Positions 11,873-23,628 of a stretch of 64,000 bases of DNA are shown piece by piece (positions within the stretch are counted from its first letter, which is position 1; every line of letters starts with the position of its first letter). Source of the DNA: Bolinopsis microptera (lineage: Eukaryota > Ctenophora > Tentaculata > Lobata > Bolinopsidae); assembly GCF_026151205.1 (NCBI RefSeq), contig NC_087083.1, positions 3,548,536 to 3,612,535 on the forward strand, read 5' to 3'. The translations under genes and the position numbers were made by a program. Under the pieces are notes generated by a model. The model had not been told where the DNA came from. It made no database searches and worked only from the letters and a program-made list of their open reading frames with translations.

Positions 11873-12120
11873 CCAGTGGCGTAAAGTTGCCTGTTGCCCC
11901 CCCTCCTTAAAATTGAACAAATTAGGTGATTATTTGTAGGTTTACAACCTACCAGGACGCGCCGAGTTGGACTCAGATATTTTACGAGTATCACCCGTTA
12001 AGTGATTATAGGGCATATGCCGGTAAAATCTCTAATAAACTGTGTTTCTAGAGCAAAACGCACAGTTTTGCTAGTACTTAAGTTAAGTTTTTCAAAATTG
12101 TCCCACATTCAAAGACGGTT
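11873..12120. mobile_element. Damaged hAT-like miniature element with a nested insertion
   Basis: Starts with the family terminus cagtggcgtaaagttgcctg and retains the core containing gagcaaaacgcacagttttg and tgtcccacattcaaa. The right terminus is missing. A 66-bp sequence at 11936-12001 (gtaggtttacaacctac to cacccgttaa) interrupts it and is a member of the GC-rich family at 12491-13062. Confidence 0.75.
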
Positions 12121-13062
12121 ATATTTTTGTCTGCTTTAATTGGTACTAAAATTGTTGTTTTCTTGAAATTGTTGACTTTCTTTCACTTTTAGTAATTGAG
12201 AACAGTACAAATTAAAAAACAAATATTGACTCTTGAACACATTATTGTGAATCTTCGGCCGTAAAGTAAAGGTAAACTTTTTTGTTTCATTTTGTAACAG
12301 ACTGAAGAAATATATCGAAAATTCATATGATTTTGTGATCCTATAAAAAAAATTGTAAAGCAATTCTGCCAGACTCACTCAATACAAACATTGCTTCCAT
12401 TATAAACCACTTGTCCAAATTTTAAAAATCTTGTGGATTATGAAAGTAAACGTGTCATTTGATGTATTGTATACACTAGTTCTGAATAATTTAACGGGTG
12501 ATACTCGTAAAATATCTGTTCCATATTATATTGGACCGTCGACGAGTCCAACTCGGCGCGCGTCCTGGCCTGGTAGGTTGTAAACCTACAAATATATTCC
12601 AAATTATGCCCATTTGTAAATATGAAAATTTCTGAAGAGTAATTTCAAATTTGCCAGATTTGATGAGCTTTTTGCCCAATTACAATGACCAATTAGTCAG
12701 TTAACTGAAAATGGTATTATTGAGTCATTCATTATTATTTATAGGAAGTCAAAAAAAATGAAAGAAATCATATATTTCCATTTTCGAAATTGACGATGTC
12801 AAACTTTCAAAATCTTTCCCTTGCGAAGCAAAACAACTAATAACGTCATTGGTCATGTGAACAATAATGATAGTTTGCGCGGCGCCTTTTTTTCTTATGT
12901 GACGCGAATTTATGCCTCATGTTGTGGGCTTGACGGATGTTACTAGTTTAAATTTCTTTGTAGGTTTTCAACCTACCAGGACGCGGACGCGCGACGCGCG
13001 CCGAGTTGGACTCGTCGACGGTCCAATATATGGAACAGATATTTTACGAGTATCACCCGTTA
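11936..13062. repeat. Inverted and direct copies of a short palindrome-headed element
   Basis: Copies at 11936-12001 (plus), 12491-12592 (minus) and 12957-13062 (plus). Each has a foldback head such as gtaggttttcaacctac, a GC-rich core with gccgagttggactcgtcgac, and a tail tattttacgagtatcacccg. The first two are in opposite orientation and could be the ends of one element with an AT-rich centre. Confidence 0.7.
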
Positions 13063-13770
13063 AAAATTTCTTCGAAGTAGCGCGCGCCGCGTTTCCTTCT
13101 CGAAATGCCTGCGATGGCACGTGCTACGAAGTAGCGCGCGCCGGGCCAGATCATTAACAATGGTCAAGTTGTGGGCTTGCCTTACCTGGGTATCCCAGGC
13201 TATAATGGTGATCATAAAAATAAAAATAATGCTGTTCGTTAATGGGCGAGATGCACCACTGGGATCGCCAAGGCAAGCGAGCGGCAAAAAATTTATAACC
13301 GATGTTACTCGTCTAAATTTTTTCGAAGTAGCGTGCGCCGCTTAGTCTTACTTCTCGAAATGTTAATGTTATTAGCACGATGCAAGTGCTACAAATTAGT
13401 AGCGTGCGCCGGGCTAGTCCGTTAAAAATGGACAAAATTGACATTTTCAATTAAGGTTGAATATTCATTTAATTTTTACTGGGCCGCGCTCAGCCTGTCA
13501 TTCCGCCAAATCTTTATTCGTTAATGAACATAATAGCCTGGGGTCCTCAGGTAATTTAATTTTAGCACGCTCGTATAGCCGTTGTGTGGAAATGAAAATA
13601 GCATTGAACCGTACTGTACGGTTAAAAACACCCCTTCTACATATTCCAACTTGACCCGGCGCGTGCTACTTTGAAGCACTTTACCTCGGGTCATAATAAT
13701 AATATTTCGCGAGAAGAAAGCGGCGTGCGCTACTTCGAAGAAATATAGACGAGTATCATCCATCAAATCC
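13063..13770. repeat. Cluster of ttcgaagtagcgcgcgccg elements
   Basis: Three related copies near 13066-13148 (plus), 13315-13415 (plus) and 13655-13745 (minus) share cgaagtagcg(c/t)gcgccg and ttctcgaaat. Between them at 13479-13552 lies gggccgcgctcagcctgtca with ataatagcctggggtcctca, which recurs at 29861-29970 and in part at 32291-32320. No protein or RNA function recognised. Confidence 0.65.
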
Positions 13771-14546
13771 CAATTTTATTTATCTATTTGTGTTGGGACA
13801 AGATAAATGCATTTAGTTCAAAACTTCACAAATTATTTATATTAAATACCAACCGTATCGTATCGAAAATTGAAATTAACTTACAATTTAGCAAATTCAA
13901 ATCAATTTTATTTAATTGTGGAAGAAATTTTCAATTGTGGAACATTTCATTCTAAGAACACCATATTTTATTTGCTGCATGCTGCACTCAAGATAAAACC
14001 TCAACCTTGTAATATGTTGACGGACACTTAACACACATAAAAAGAACTTTAACATTTAAACCTATCATAGGAATATGGTAGATACCGGGGCAGGAAGTGC
14101 ACACCCTAGTACTGATATCACGGTGTTATGTCACAGAAGGATGCTAGGACCTTATTAATATGAAACAGACAAGCTATTAAACCTGTTATTCGGAATGAAT
14201 GTTAAATCGTACAAATCAACAGGGTGTTTCAAGGCTCGTGTCCAAAATGTAAATCGTACAAATCTAGATAACCGCCAGCTAATTTTATTCACTTCTGTTG
14301 TGGGAACAGAATGTTAAGTTTCTCCACTGAACAAAGCGCTTATTTAACACAGAACCAACTTTATCGAGTTAAACTGTAACAGTGCCGCAGTAACACACTG
14401 TTACACATTGTAACACCTTTCTTCAAATGAAACCTCAATCAACCAGGACAGTCTATACCATTAATCTAACAACTCTTTGAAACATGATTTCAAGTGAGAG
14501 CAATCTGAAGAATATTAACGAGGAAGTTAAAAAACACAACTGATTT
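13771..14546. other. AT-rich spacer before the RING gene 3' end
   Basis: No exon-like open frame or obvious repeat. It probably contains the 3' UTR of the minus-strand RING gene. Confidence 0.4.
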
Positions 14547-17524
14547 TCAGGTGAGAGCCTCCTGAATATCAGTTCTGCAAAAGGGACACTTTCTGGAACA
14601 GGTGGTGAGCCAGCGATCTATACAGTACTCATGAAACTCATGTTCACAGGGCAGCACACGTAGTGTCTCTCCGACACTGTAGTGACCTGTAATATGGTAA
14701 CTTGTTACAAAACACAATGTAACTATGGTAACTTGTTACAAAACACAATGTAACCATGGTAACTTGTTACTAAACACAATGTAACTATGGCAACTTGTTA
14801 CAAAACGCAATTTAACTATGGCAACTTGTTACTAAACGCAATGTAACCATGGTAACTTGTTACAAAACACAATGTAACCATGTTAACTTGTTACAAAACA
14901 CAATGTAACTATGGCAACTTGTTACAAAACGCAATTTAACTATGGCAACTTGTTACTAAACGCAATGTAATCATGGTAACTTGTTACAAAACACAATGTA
15001 ACCATGGTAACTTGTTACAAAACACAATGTAACCATGGTAACTTGTTACAAAACACAATGTAACCATGTTAACTTGTTACAAAACACAATGTAACTATGG
15101 CAACTTGTTACAAAACACAATGTAACTATGGCAACTTGTTACAAAACACAATGTAACTATGGCAACTTGTTACAAAACACAATGTAACCATGGTAACTTG
15201 TTACAAAACACAATGTAACTATGGTAACTTGTTACAAAACACAATGTAACCATGGTAACTTGTTACAAAACACAATGTAACCATGTTAACTTGTTACAAA
15301 ACACAATGTAACTATGGCAACTTGTTACAAAACGCAATTTAACTATGGCAACTTGTTACTAAACGCAATGTTAGCAGGGTGATTTGTTACAATACACAAT
15401 GTAACTATGGTAACTTGTTACAAAACACAATGTAACCATGGTAACTTGTTACAAAACACAATGTAATCATGGTAACTTGTTACAAAACACAATGTAACTA
15501 TGGTAACTTGTTACAAAACACAATGTAACCATGGTAACTTGTTACAAAACACAATTTAACCATGGTAACTTGTTACAAAACACAATGTAACTATGGTAAC
15601 TTGTTACAAAACACAATGTTACCATGGTAACTTGTTACAAAACACAATGTAACCATGTTAACTTGTTACAAAACACAATGTAACTATGGCAACTTGTTAC
15701 AAAACGCAATTTAACTATGGCAACTTGTTACTAAACGCAATGTTAGCAGGGTGATTTGTTACAATACACAATGTAACTATGGTAACTTGTTACAAAACAC
15801 AATGTAACCATGGTAACTTGTTACAAAACACAATGTAACCATGGTAACTTGTTACAAAACACAATGTAATCATGGTAACTTGTTACAAAACACAATGTAA
15901 CCATGGTAACTTGTTACAGAACACAATGTAACCATGGTAACTTGTTACAAAACGCTATGTTACTATAGTAACTTGTTACAAACCACAATGTAACCAAAAC
16001 ACAATGTAACTATGGTAACTTGTTATAAAACACAATGTAACCATGGTAACTTGTTACAAAACACATTGTAACCATGGTAATTTGATGGTACAATGTTGGA
16101 ATGTTAACAATGTAAGAATGTTCTTTTTCTACTAACCAAGACAAATGGAGCATTTCTTTTCCCGGCTCATATCTGCTTCACTAGCAACTTTAGTAGGAGC
16201 GCGGTCTAACACGTTCTTATCCACCAGAGGCGGGTTAGGAGTGGGTGCTATTCTGTGTAATAACTGAAATAGTTTTATATTTCACTTTATAAATGTAGTG
16301 TATTGAGGAGACGGGGGGAGATGATACTAATAATAGTCTATTAGTTGTAATAGTCTATTTCAAGTTGGACTTTTCTGGAAGACTACTCCACATATTGGGA
16401 CTGTACCATGATAACACACTTGTAAATACTGATTATAAACCTCAAAAGAGTCCGTGAGAAGTCCGTTTAAGTTTTGGAGATCTCGTCGGAGTGTTGTTAT
16501 CCGGTCCCTTAGGCTAGTCATGTGCAGTAACTCCTCGTGGGCAACAACCCCCCGTCTCTACCCAAATAATACGGTGAGTGCTGCGTGACATAATGCCTGA
16601 ACTAAACGCAGTGAGGCTAGCACGCAAACTAACACTACTAGTAACTAGAACTGTGTGTTCGTGCAAACTAACACTACTAGAACTGTGTGTTCGTGCAAAC
16701 TAACACTACTTTAACTGTGTGTTCGTGCAAACTAGCACTACTAGTAACTAGAACTGTGTGTTCGTGCAAACTAACACTACTAGAACTGTGTGTTCGTGCA
16801 AACTAACACTACTTTAACTGTGTGTTCGTGCAAACTAACACTACTACAACTGTGTGTTCGTGCAAACTAACACTACTAGAACTGTGTGTTCGTGCAAACT
16901 AACACTACTTTAACTGTGTGTTCGTGCAAACTAACACTACTTTAACTGTGTGTTCGCGCAAACTAACACTACTTTAACTGTGTGTTCGTGCAAACTAACA
17001 CTACTAGAACTGTATTTACTTACAGTTGGTATGTTGATAGGAGGAGCACCAATAGAGTCGCCCGCACTTGAAATGTTCCTGCAAATAAAATTAATGAATA
17101 ATATAATAAGCTTAAAGTTATTATAGATTTGCTACTTACGGATGACAGAATATAATATGTAGTTTATCTGCACTACATACACACTAATGTCTGTACCTTG
17201 CGTTGATTGGATCTTGAGAAGCTTGAAAAGTAACATCCTGAAAAATGATAATTTAACTCATGTATTTCTAACATGAACATTGATCATCACTTTTAAAAAT
17301 GTTGGGGCAATGCTACTGAAACCCAAATTGGGCCACTGCTATTAATTGTGCACCGATTTGACTTTTAAAATGATGTTATCAGTTTGGTTTTGCTCAATAG
17401 CAATATCTCCCCTCCTTACCAAGTGTCGACTGTATGATCGCAGGCGCCTGGGGTTCGAATGGTTTGTGACTCTGGTCAGGGGGCTAACAATAACTCCTTC
17501 ACTGGTAAGGTCGCGCATTACATT
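14547..17524 (-). CDS. RING-H2 finger protein, probable E3 ubiquitin ligase (5' end uncertain)
   Basis: Five exons join in phase on the minus strand: 17420-17524, 17197-17237, 17024-17078, 16137-16263 and 14547-14686 (stop TGA at 14547). The C-terminus is a C3H2C3 RING: CSIC, then [14 protein letters not shown], then CPFC, with all eight zinc ligands present and the finger split by one intron after the second cysteine. RING-H2 domains of this type recruit an E2 enzyme and transfer ubiquitin. The upstream part is basic and Ser/Pro-rich ([18 protein letters not shown]) without another domain or membrane segment. These exons give 155 residues. Codon 3 of the first exon is ATG and could be the start, but the exon has a good acceptor (tttcag), so a further 5' exon is likely; a candidate on the same strand ends at 18654 or near it. 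The layout recalls short C-terminal RING-H2 ligases; no orthologue assigned. Confidence 0.82.
14690..16085. repeat. 30-bp minisatellite in the RING gene intron
   Basis: About 46 units of the type ggtaacttgttacaaaacac + aatgtaacca, starting 3 bp beyond the acceptor AG of the last exon. Several hundred-base blocks are repeated as groups (for example the gcagggtgatttgttacaat variant occurs twice). Confidence 0.95.
16622..17012. repeat. About 30-bp minisatellite beside a RING gene donor
   Basis: Units of gaactgtgtgttcgtgcaaa + ctaacactacta. The last unit runs directly into the donor of exon 17024-17078 (actgtatttacttac), so the edge of the array is the splice junction. Confidence 0.92.
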
Positions 17525-18170
17525 CTGAAACAATATTGTCAAAATTTGATTTAACTATGTTACTCATCTGATTGTGAGAGCTAACATTCTACAACCCCCC
17601 CTCTCTGTAAGCCATTTTACACATAACTATGGTGTAGCAATTACCAAAATTTACTTAACTTTTCTCAACAAATGCACAGATCTTGTGTATTCTTATTAAA
17701 GAGGAAGAGGGTACACTACTAGTCTGGATAATGTTCCAGTTTCACAGATCAGCTACCTGTACTGATCTGACCGTGTTTTAAGGCTAGTAAGCTGTCTCTC
17801 ATTGACTGTGCGACATATACATGTGTACACATGTGTACACAAAATGCGCTAATTCGATGACGATTGTCACACTCTCTTTGAAGTTTCGAGCGCGCGTCGC
17901 TAAAATTGTGTGCGCGCGGCTTAGTCCAGACTTTATACGATTGGCGAACGCGCGTTCCATCAAAAAGCCATAAGAGACCGAATTACAGGGGGACATTCTA
18001 TGCCATTGTACAATAATTCATTGCCAATGTTCTGAGTTACATTTTCCTTTTGGGGCTGATGCAGGTAAGATAATTACTTATCTACAATTAATCAATTCGA
18101 TCATTTCTTCATTTTTAAAAATCGTATCACAAAGAGAAGTTTCCCTCGTTTAAAAAAAGATTTCAATGTA
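17525..18170. other. Upstream region of the RING gene
   Basis: No certain exon. A minus-strand stretch at 17765-17815 is open and ends at a GTAGCT donor, but its phase conflicts with the exon at 17420-17524. Confidence 0.35.
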
Positions 18171-18178
18171 CAAGTACT

Positions 18179-18482
18179 CAGTGGCGTAATGAAGGGCCCC
18201 GCTGACCCCGCTGTGCAGGGGGGCGCCGTCTTAGGGGGCGCCAAATCGTCGTTTGAATGTGGGACAATTTCGAAAACTTAACTAAAGTACTAGCAAAACT
18301 GCGCGTTTTGCTCTAGATACACACTTTTTTAGAGATTTTACCGGCGTATCCTCTAAAATCACCTAATTTGTTCAAATTTAGGGAGGGGCACCAAAAGGGG
18401 AGGGGGCGCCAACAGGGGGGCGCCTTTTCGGCGGGGGGGGGGGGGGGGGGGGGGGGCGCCAACAGGCAACGTTACGCCACTG
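18179..18482. mobile_element. hAT-like miniature element, reference copy
   Basis: Perfect terminal inverted repeats cagtggcgtaa / ttacgccactg, 304 bp, with 8-bp target duplications caagtact at 18171-18178 and 18483-18490. Inner part has gggggcgcc blocks and a G-run of about 23 bp. Codes for nothing; needs a hAT transposase from elsewhere. Confidence 0.95.
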
Positions 18483-18629
18483 CAAGTACTTCTCAGAATT
18501 CAGACGTAATTATTCGCCGGACCAACTCAAGGTTGTTAACAGGTCAATTGTAAATAATCAACTGTGTTGTGCAATGTTTTTGCAAAAAAGACGCTGTCAT
18601 GGAGAACATATTACAAACAAAGAAGAATA

Positions 18630-18830
18630 TTATATTATATAAGTGAACTGTACCATGAATTGCCCATACTGTCTGGAGCGTATAGGGCGGCGCGCGGTGG
18701 GTCTGCGAGCTCTATACCGCGACACTGAGTGTGCATTCCGTCTCACTCCAACTCCTTCAGTGGGACTCGAGCGCTGCACAAACTGCCTTAAAAAACGGGA
18801 AATCAGACTTGGTATCATTCTGTGAGGGTC
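18630..18830. other. GC-rich candidate exon, strand undecided
   Basis: A GC-rich island in AT-rich surroundings, open on both strands. Plus strand: TATA-like ttatataag at about 18635, then ATG at 18655 for a 57-residue frame with two cysteine pairs, CPYC and CTNC, spaced like a zinc ribbon, ending at 18825. Minus strand: an ATG at about 18819 opens a basic 55-residue frame ending in RSRQYGQFM at a GTACAG donor in phase 0, which would join the first RING exon at 17524 correctly. I cannot decide between them. Confidence 0.35.
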
Positions 18831-18852
18831 CAGGGTTAGAAAACAGGTTATC

Positions 18853-18863
18853 GCACGCACGTA

Positions 18864-18931
<68 letters not shown>

Positions 18932-18976
18932 CACACGCACACACGCACGCACACACGCACGCACACACGCACGCAC
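18853..18976. repeat. (acgc)n/(acac)n microsatellite
   Basis: Simple four-base repeat. Confidence 0.97.
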
Positions 18977-19599
18977 AGTCACACACAAATTGCAAGACAT
19001 GACACACAGATAAACAATATATTTTGATATTTTAATATTTTCAATGTCTCAGGCTCTAAATTGATTCTAGATAAGCTAAATGGAAATAGAAATTTGGAAA
19101 ATTTCCTTAACGAGGGGGCAGTAAGGAACAGTCACCCTACTACATGTAATATAATAATACTGTAATATAATAATACTGTAATATTTATGGCCGCAAAAAT
19201 TAAAGCCGACAAAATGGAAAGCCAACATAACAATGGAACGATTACTACCATTGTCTGGCATTGCACCAGCGCATTAATCGCACTGTTAACTAATTCAGGG
19301 TAGTTACAGGGTGATGTGAACTAAACTCGGTGAAAATTACAGCTTTGGTAAACCGTAAAACTATCATTAACAATCACTCATTATGTAATTATGTAATAAT
19401 AATTATGTAATGTCTCAACCACTCATTCAAATAGCTTCTAAGATTATTGAAAACCATTTAAAATACTCACAACACGCAAACAAATACAGATAATATTATG
19501 TAATATTAACACTATTGTAATGTTAACTGTATTACACTGAACACTATACTAGTAGTGTGAGTAGTTTCCTGGTGGAGACTAAAAACAAGAAACACAGAC

Positions 19600-19924
<325 letters not shown>

Positions 19925-20750
19925 AAAAAAGCTTATCAAGATTTTTCACTTACAAGGAAAGTGTCCGAAAAATGTAAAGCATATCCAACCATCAGACATT
20001 ACGTTACAGCTAAAAGTAGCGTATTTTGCCCCATTTTGCCCCATTTTTATCACTATATCAACTCCAATATCCACCAATTTTTCGGACAGTTGTGAATGCC
20101 CTATTGGAAGGTCTTCACCAATTTTCAGAATAATTTCATTCAAGGAACTGAAGATATGACAGAATAATACGACAAAAATCAACGAATTTCGTCAAATTAT
20201 GCGACTTTTACACTTTGACCTACTTTTGCTCCGAAAGCCGCGCACCATCAAATATGGCAACAAGGCGAAACTCACTGATCAAGTGATCATTTCAAAAAGG
20301 TATGACAAATTTGGTATTGTGAAAATTCTCACAGTCTCTAAAAAACAATGGTACAAAAATTTCGAAAATCCGAGCAAGTTTATTTTTTATCGTGCACCCC
20401 TGTTAAGGGGCTAGCTCGGATTTTAGCACGTTAAAACTTATTAAAACTACCTACTTCAAGTATTATTTTCCCATGACTACTAGAGATTATTTAATTCTTA
20501 TATTTCATTAAATTAGGATCGCATTAATTTAACTACGTATAATCGGGCTCCTTTTAACTAGAGTATGGAAATTCAAGTTCCGATGTTACGGTTCTCCCGG
20601 TTTGAGACTCACTCAGGGAAGAAGTTCAAGCCCAAACTCTCATTGTACAGATAATTATTAGGACAGTAAATTTATATTGCAATTATGGACTTTAGAATTT
20701 TATGTGAATTTATATCTGGAAGATAACCAATTGAAACAGGTAAATAAGGA
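19925..20750. other. Spacer left of the LTR element
   Basis: No exon structure, RNA gene or repeat recognised. A 71-codon frame at 20199-20414 has no family features. Confidence 0.4.
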
Positions 20751-20754
20751 TAGT

Positions 20755-21440
20755 TATAGAAAACGGAGTTCTCTTGGTATTTAGTGTATGCTAGTCAAGC
20801 TCTAGTCACGTAGCACGAACGGCAGGGCGTACCGTATAGTAGAAATGAAACGAGTAACTAAAAAGGAGAATTAAATAAATGGAAAAGTAATACAAAGTGA
20901 ACGTCAACAGATAAAAACTTCCAAGTGTTCGCTCTAATCGATTAACGTGATTATAGATCACACGACGTGTCAAATCACAACTGGTAGTGCTCAGTAAGAC
21001 TGGCTACCGTTAATTCGAATCCCTTAAAGTTATTAAGGGGCAACTAAGAAGTGAGCTCTTCACATCCGGCTCTCCGGGTATACTCTCAAAACTCGTCACG
21101 CCATACTGCGTGACGGCACAACGCATCTGCTTGTACCACGTGACACGCCGTCTCGCCAATAAGCACTCCACTAGCAGTCACCCTGCGTCCGCGAGGACCA
21201 ACCACAGGTCTGGCTGTTAGTCAGGTGCAAAGTGAGCGGACGGCTCGTTACAGACAGTTAGTCTGACAGTAGTTCTGCCAGCCAACCGACTTACACTCAA
21301 AATGTGTAACTCCCAAATACGAACATATAAAAACATTGGTTAATATATACCCGGAAACACATACTAAATTCTACGTCCCGTAAACGTTATACTAAAACTA
21401 AGATATCCTAAAAGATATCTCTGAATACCATATTACAACA
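20755..21440 (-). repeat. 3' LTR of the Ty3/gypsy element
   Basis: 686 bp, from tatagaaaacggagttctct to ccatattacaaca on the plus strand. On the coding strand it begins TGTTGTAATATGG. Same length as the LTR at 28498-29183. Confidence 0.96.
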
Positions 21441-21461
21441 TCTCTACCCAAAAATTTTTTT
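21441..21461 (-). promoter_or_regulatory. Polypurine tract of the Ty3/gypsy element
   Basis: On the coding strand AAAAAAATTTTTGGGTAGAGA directly precedes the 3' LTR, the position from which plus-strand DNA synthesis is primed. Confidence 0.7.
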
Positions 21462-21597
21462 CGAATATTTTAAAACAATAAAATAATCGCCCTTTTCAAA
21501 ATTTAAATTTCAATGCTCCGACGCATCAAAAGTCCAAAACTTAAAAATAAGTCAAGTCTCAAAATATAATACACGGCCCTAACCCTGTGCATTAAAT

Positions 21598-21891
21598 TCA
21601 AATCATCAAAATCCTAAAGTTAAAACTGAAATTGACTTCCACAAATCTTTCAAAACTTTCCAAAACCTTCAAATACTTCCCTTTTGCACCAAGTTGTAGA
21701 GTCTTTGGTGTTGAGTCTTCATTATTAGATAGAGATGTATCGGAATCTCTAAAACGTCCTTGACAAGCAAACAAAGAAGTCAAAATAAATTCGAAAGTTT
21801 CTACGTTTCCGCCACTAAAGCAGCCCTGAGCGAGTCGTGTTGAGAGTAATGATCCTATTATCCCTATCAGTAATGTTCTGAAAGATAACAC
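21598..21891 (-). CDS. Short open frame with signal-peptide-like start, downstream of integrase
   Basis: 97 residues beginning MLSFRTLLIGIIGSLLST, then small residues and a cysteine as in a secretory signal. It lies between integrase and the 3' LTR. No similarity recognised and no transmembrane anchor; it may be chance. Confidence 0.25.
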   Translation of the reverse strand: MLSFRTLLIGIIGSLLSTRLAQGCFSGGNVETFEFILTSLFACQGRFRDSDTSLSNNEDSTPKTLQLGAKGKYLKVLESFERFVEVNFSFNFRILMI

Positions 21892-22026
21892 GTGTTATGC
21901 CTAAGTAAGGTACAATACCACTGCTAAGTACTAAGTAGAAAGTCTAGCTAAGTGAGTAAGACTATACTGTACTGAAACTAGATTCCAAAGTAAGTGTACT
22001 TCCCTATCCGTGCATCCACCCGTCTT

Positions 22027-23628
22027 CTACTGGTTGAAGAGTTTTATAAGATCCGTAACTAGTCTAACGTTGTATCCTAGACGATCAGGTTGTCTCCGTT
22101 CCTCAGGTCTCCTAGTGTTATATCTGCGCTCCTCCCTCGGAGGGCTCTGTCTTCTTAGATCCACAGGAGAAAGCGATCCTGTTGTGTCAATGTCGTGCCC
22201 CACTGTATCATATGACATAGAACTGCTATGACCCATCGTTCCTTCACCAACAACCGGACTCGATGATCTTCTAGCGGCCGATCTCTCTCTAGCTGGAGTG
22301 AAGAACTCTGCAGAATTATCAACTGTTTCTACACTATCGCCTGAAGGAATGTTATGTGTGAGAGGTGTTACAGTACTAAAACTAGGATTTGTAGAATTCA
22401 GATCTAGTTGAGCAGGTCTATTAACAGCCCTAGGAGTTGAACTAAAACTAGGTTGTTTATAAATGCTATCTGCACCATCCTCCTCCAGACGAAACTTCTT
22501 CGGATGAACCTCTCTTCTCCTTGCTACAACTGGTGCTCTTCTCAGTTGAAAATCTATCTCCTCTTCACTATCACTATCGGAATAGACTACATCTCGCCTT
22601 GATGAGTCCGTCTTCAACTCAGCTTCACTGCTAACAATTTTCGGCACTGTAGGACTAGTCTCTAGTTTTTTAGAAAATCTGTTCCTGACATACCGTTTTA
22701 ACTTACCAATGTTAAACACCTTCTTCTCTCCATCAGGCAAATCTAAACAGTACAAGTGATCGTTTATCTTCTTAGAGATCTTATACGGGCCAACCCAACG
22801 AGGACCGAACTTGTGCTTTGGACAATTTATCAAAACAAAAGCTTCCTCACCTTCCTCAAAGAATGGTCCCTTAACGTGCTTATCGTGATATCTCTGTGCA
22901 TAGCAAAAATCACGCTCAGCTTGGACCCTCACCTTCCTGGTGATAAACTTGAGATTTTTGTACAGCTCGTACGCTTCAACATCAAACTCATTCTCCTTCA
23001 TAGGCTCTAACTCGAAATCCTTACGATTCTCAGCTAGCAGGCTTAACGGTGTGTTTAACTCACGACCAAACACCAATCTGTTGCTAGAATAACCTGTGTG
23101 CCGATTCCGCAATGAGTTCAGTACAAAGACTACTCTAGATAACCAAAGATCCCAGTCCTGGTATCGTCCCGGTGGTAAGCTGGTTCTCAGTGCAGTATTC
23201 AACCGACGTTTTGCTCTCTCAACTCTTCCAGTTCTACGAGAAACGTACGGTTGGCCATGAATGTACTTGCAATCTAGTGCTTGAGCTATGGTCTCGAAAT
23301 ACTTAGCTCTAAAACCCGGATGATTATCAGCCATCATGAATCTAGGCTGGCCAAAACGATCAATCCAAAACCTTCGAATCAATGACACGCTCTCCTTAGC
23401 TGTCTGGGTCTTAGTAGGAATAGCTACCACATAATTTGACCAACAATCGGTTATAGTCAGAATATACTTGTAACCTCTAGGTGTACCACCAACCTTTTCA
23501 GGAACTATATGATCGAAACAAATTGCTGAGTTAAAGGAGTGGAATAATATGTGCTTGAGGGGTGCCTTATTGTATGCCTGAGGTGGCTTACTTGCTGCAC
23601 ACCTGCAACATGCTGCGATCCATAACAT
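22027..23628 (-). CDS. Integrase frame of the Ty3/gypsy element
   Basis: 533 codons in frame. The start has the second cysteine pair of the H2C2 zinc finger (CCRC). The DDE core follows: D in CFDHI (about 38), D in MADNHPGF (about 100), E in GRVERAK (about 136), the last two with the usual spacing near 35. A GPY/F module (KFGPRWVGPYKI) is at about 270-282, then a long Ser/Arg-rich tail. The zinc finger is split between this frame and the preceding one, so a shift of reading frame is needed around 23628-23640, at a run of five G on the coding strand. Confidence 0.93.
   Translation of the reverse strand: MLWIAACCRCAASKPPQAYNKAPLKHILFHSFNSAICFDHIVPEKVGGTPRGYKYILTITDCWSNYVVAIPTKTQTAKESVSLIRRFWIDRFGQPRFMMADNHPGFRAKYFETIAQALDCKYIHGQPYVSRRTGRVERAKRRLNTALRTSLPPGRYQDWDLWLSRVVFVLNSLRNRHTGYSSNRLVFGRELNTPLSLLAENRKDFELEPMKENEFDVEAYELYKNLKFITRKVRVQAERDFCYAQRYHDKHVKGPFFEEGEEAFVLINCPKHKFGPRWVGPYKISKKINDHLYCLDLPDGEKKVFNIGKLKRYVRNRFSKKLETSPTVPKIVSSEAELKTDSSRRDVVYSDSDSEEEIDFQLRRAPVVARRREVHPKKFRLEEDGADSIYKQPSFSSTPRAVNRPAQLDLNSTNPSFSTVTPLTHNIPSGDSVETVDNSAEFFTPARERSAARRSSSPVVGEGTMGHSSSMSYDTVGHDIDTTGSLSPVDLRRQSPPREERRYNTRRPEERRQPDRLGYNVRLVTDLIKLFNQ

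Noticed and set aside
17440-17470. ggttcgaat as a tRNA T-loop
   Set aside because: No acceptor stem or A box around it; it lies in a RING gene exon.
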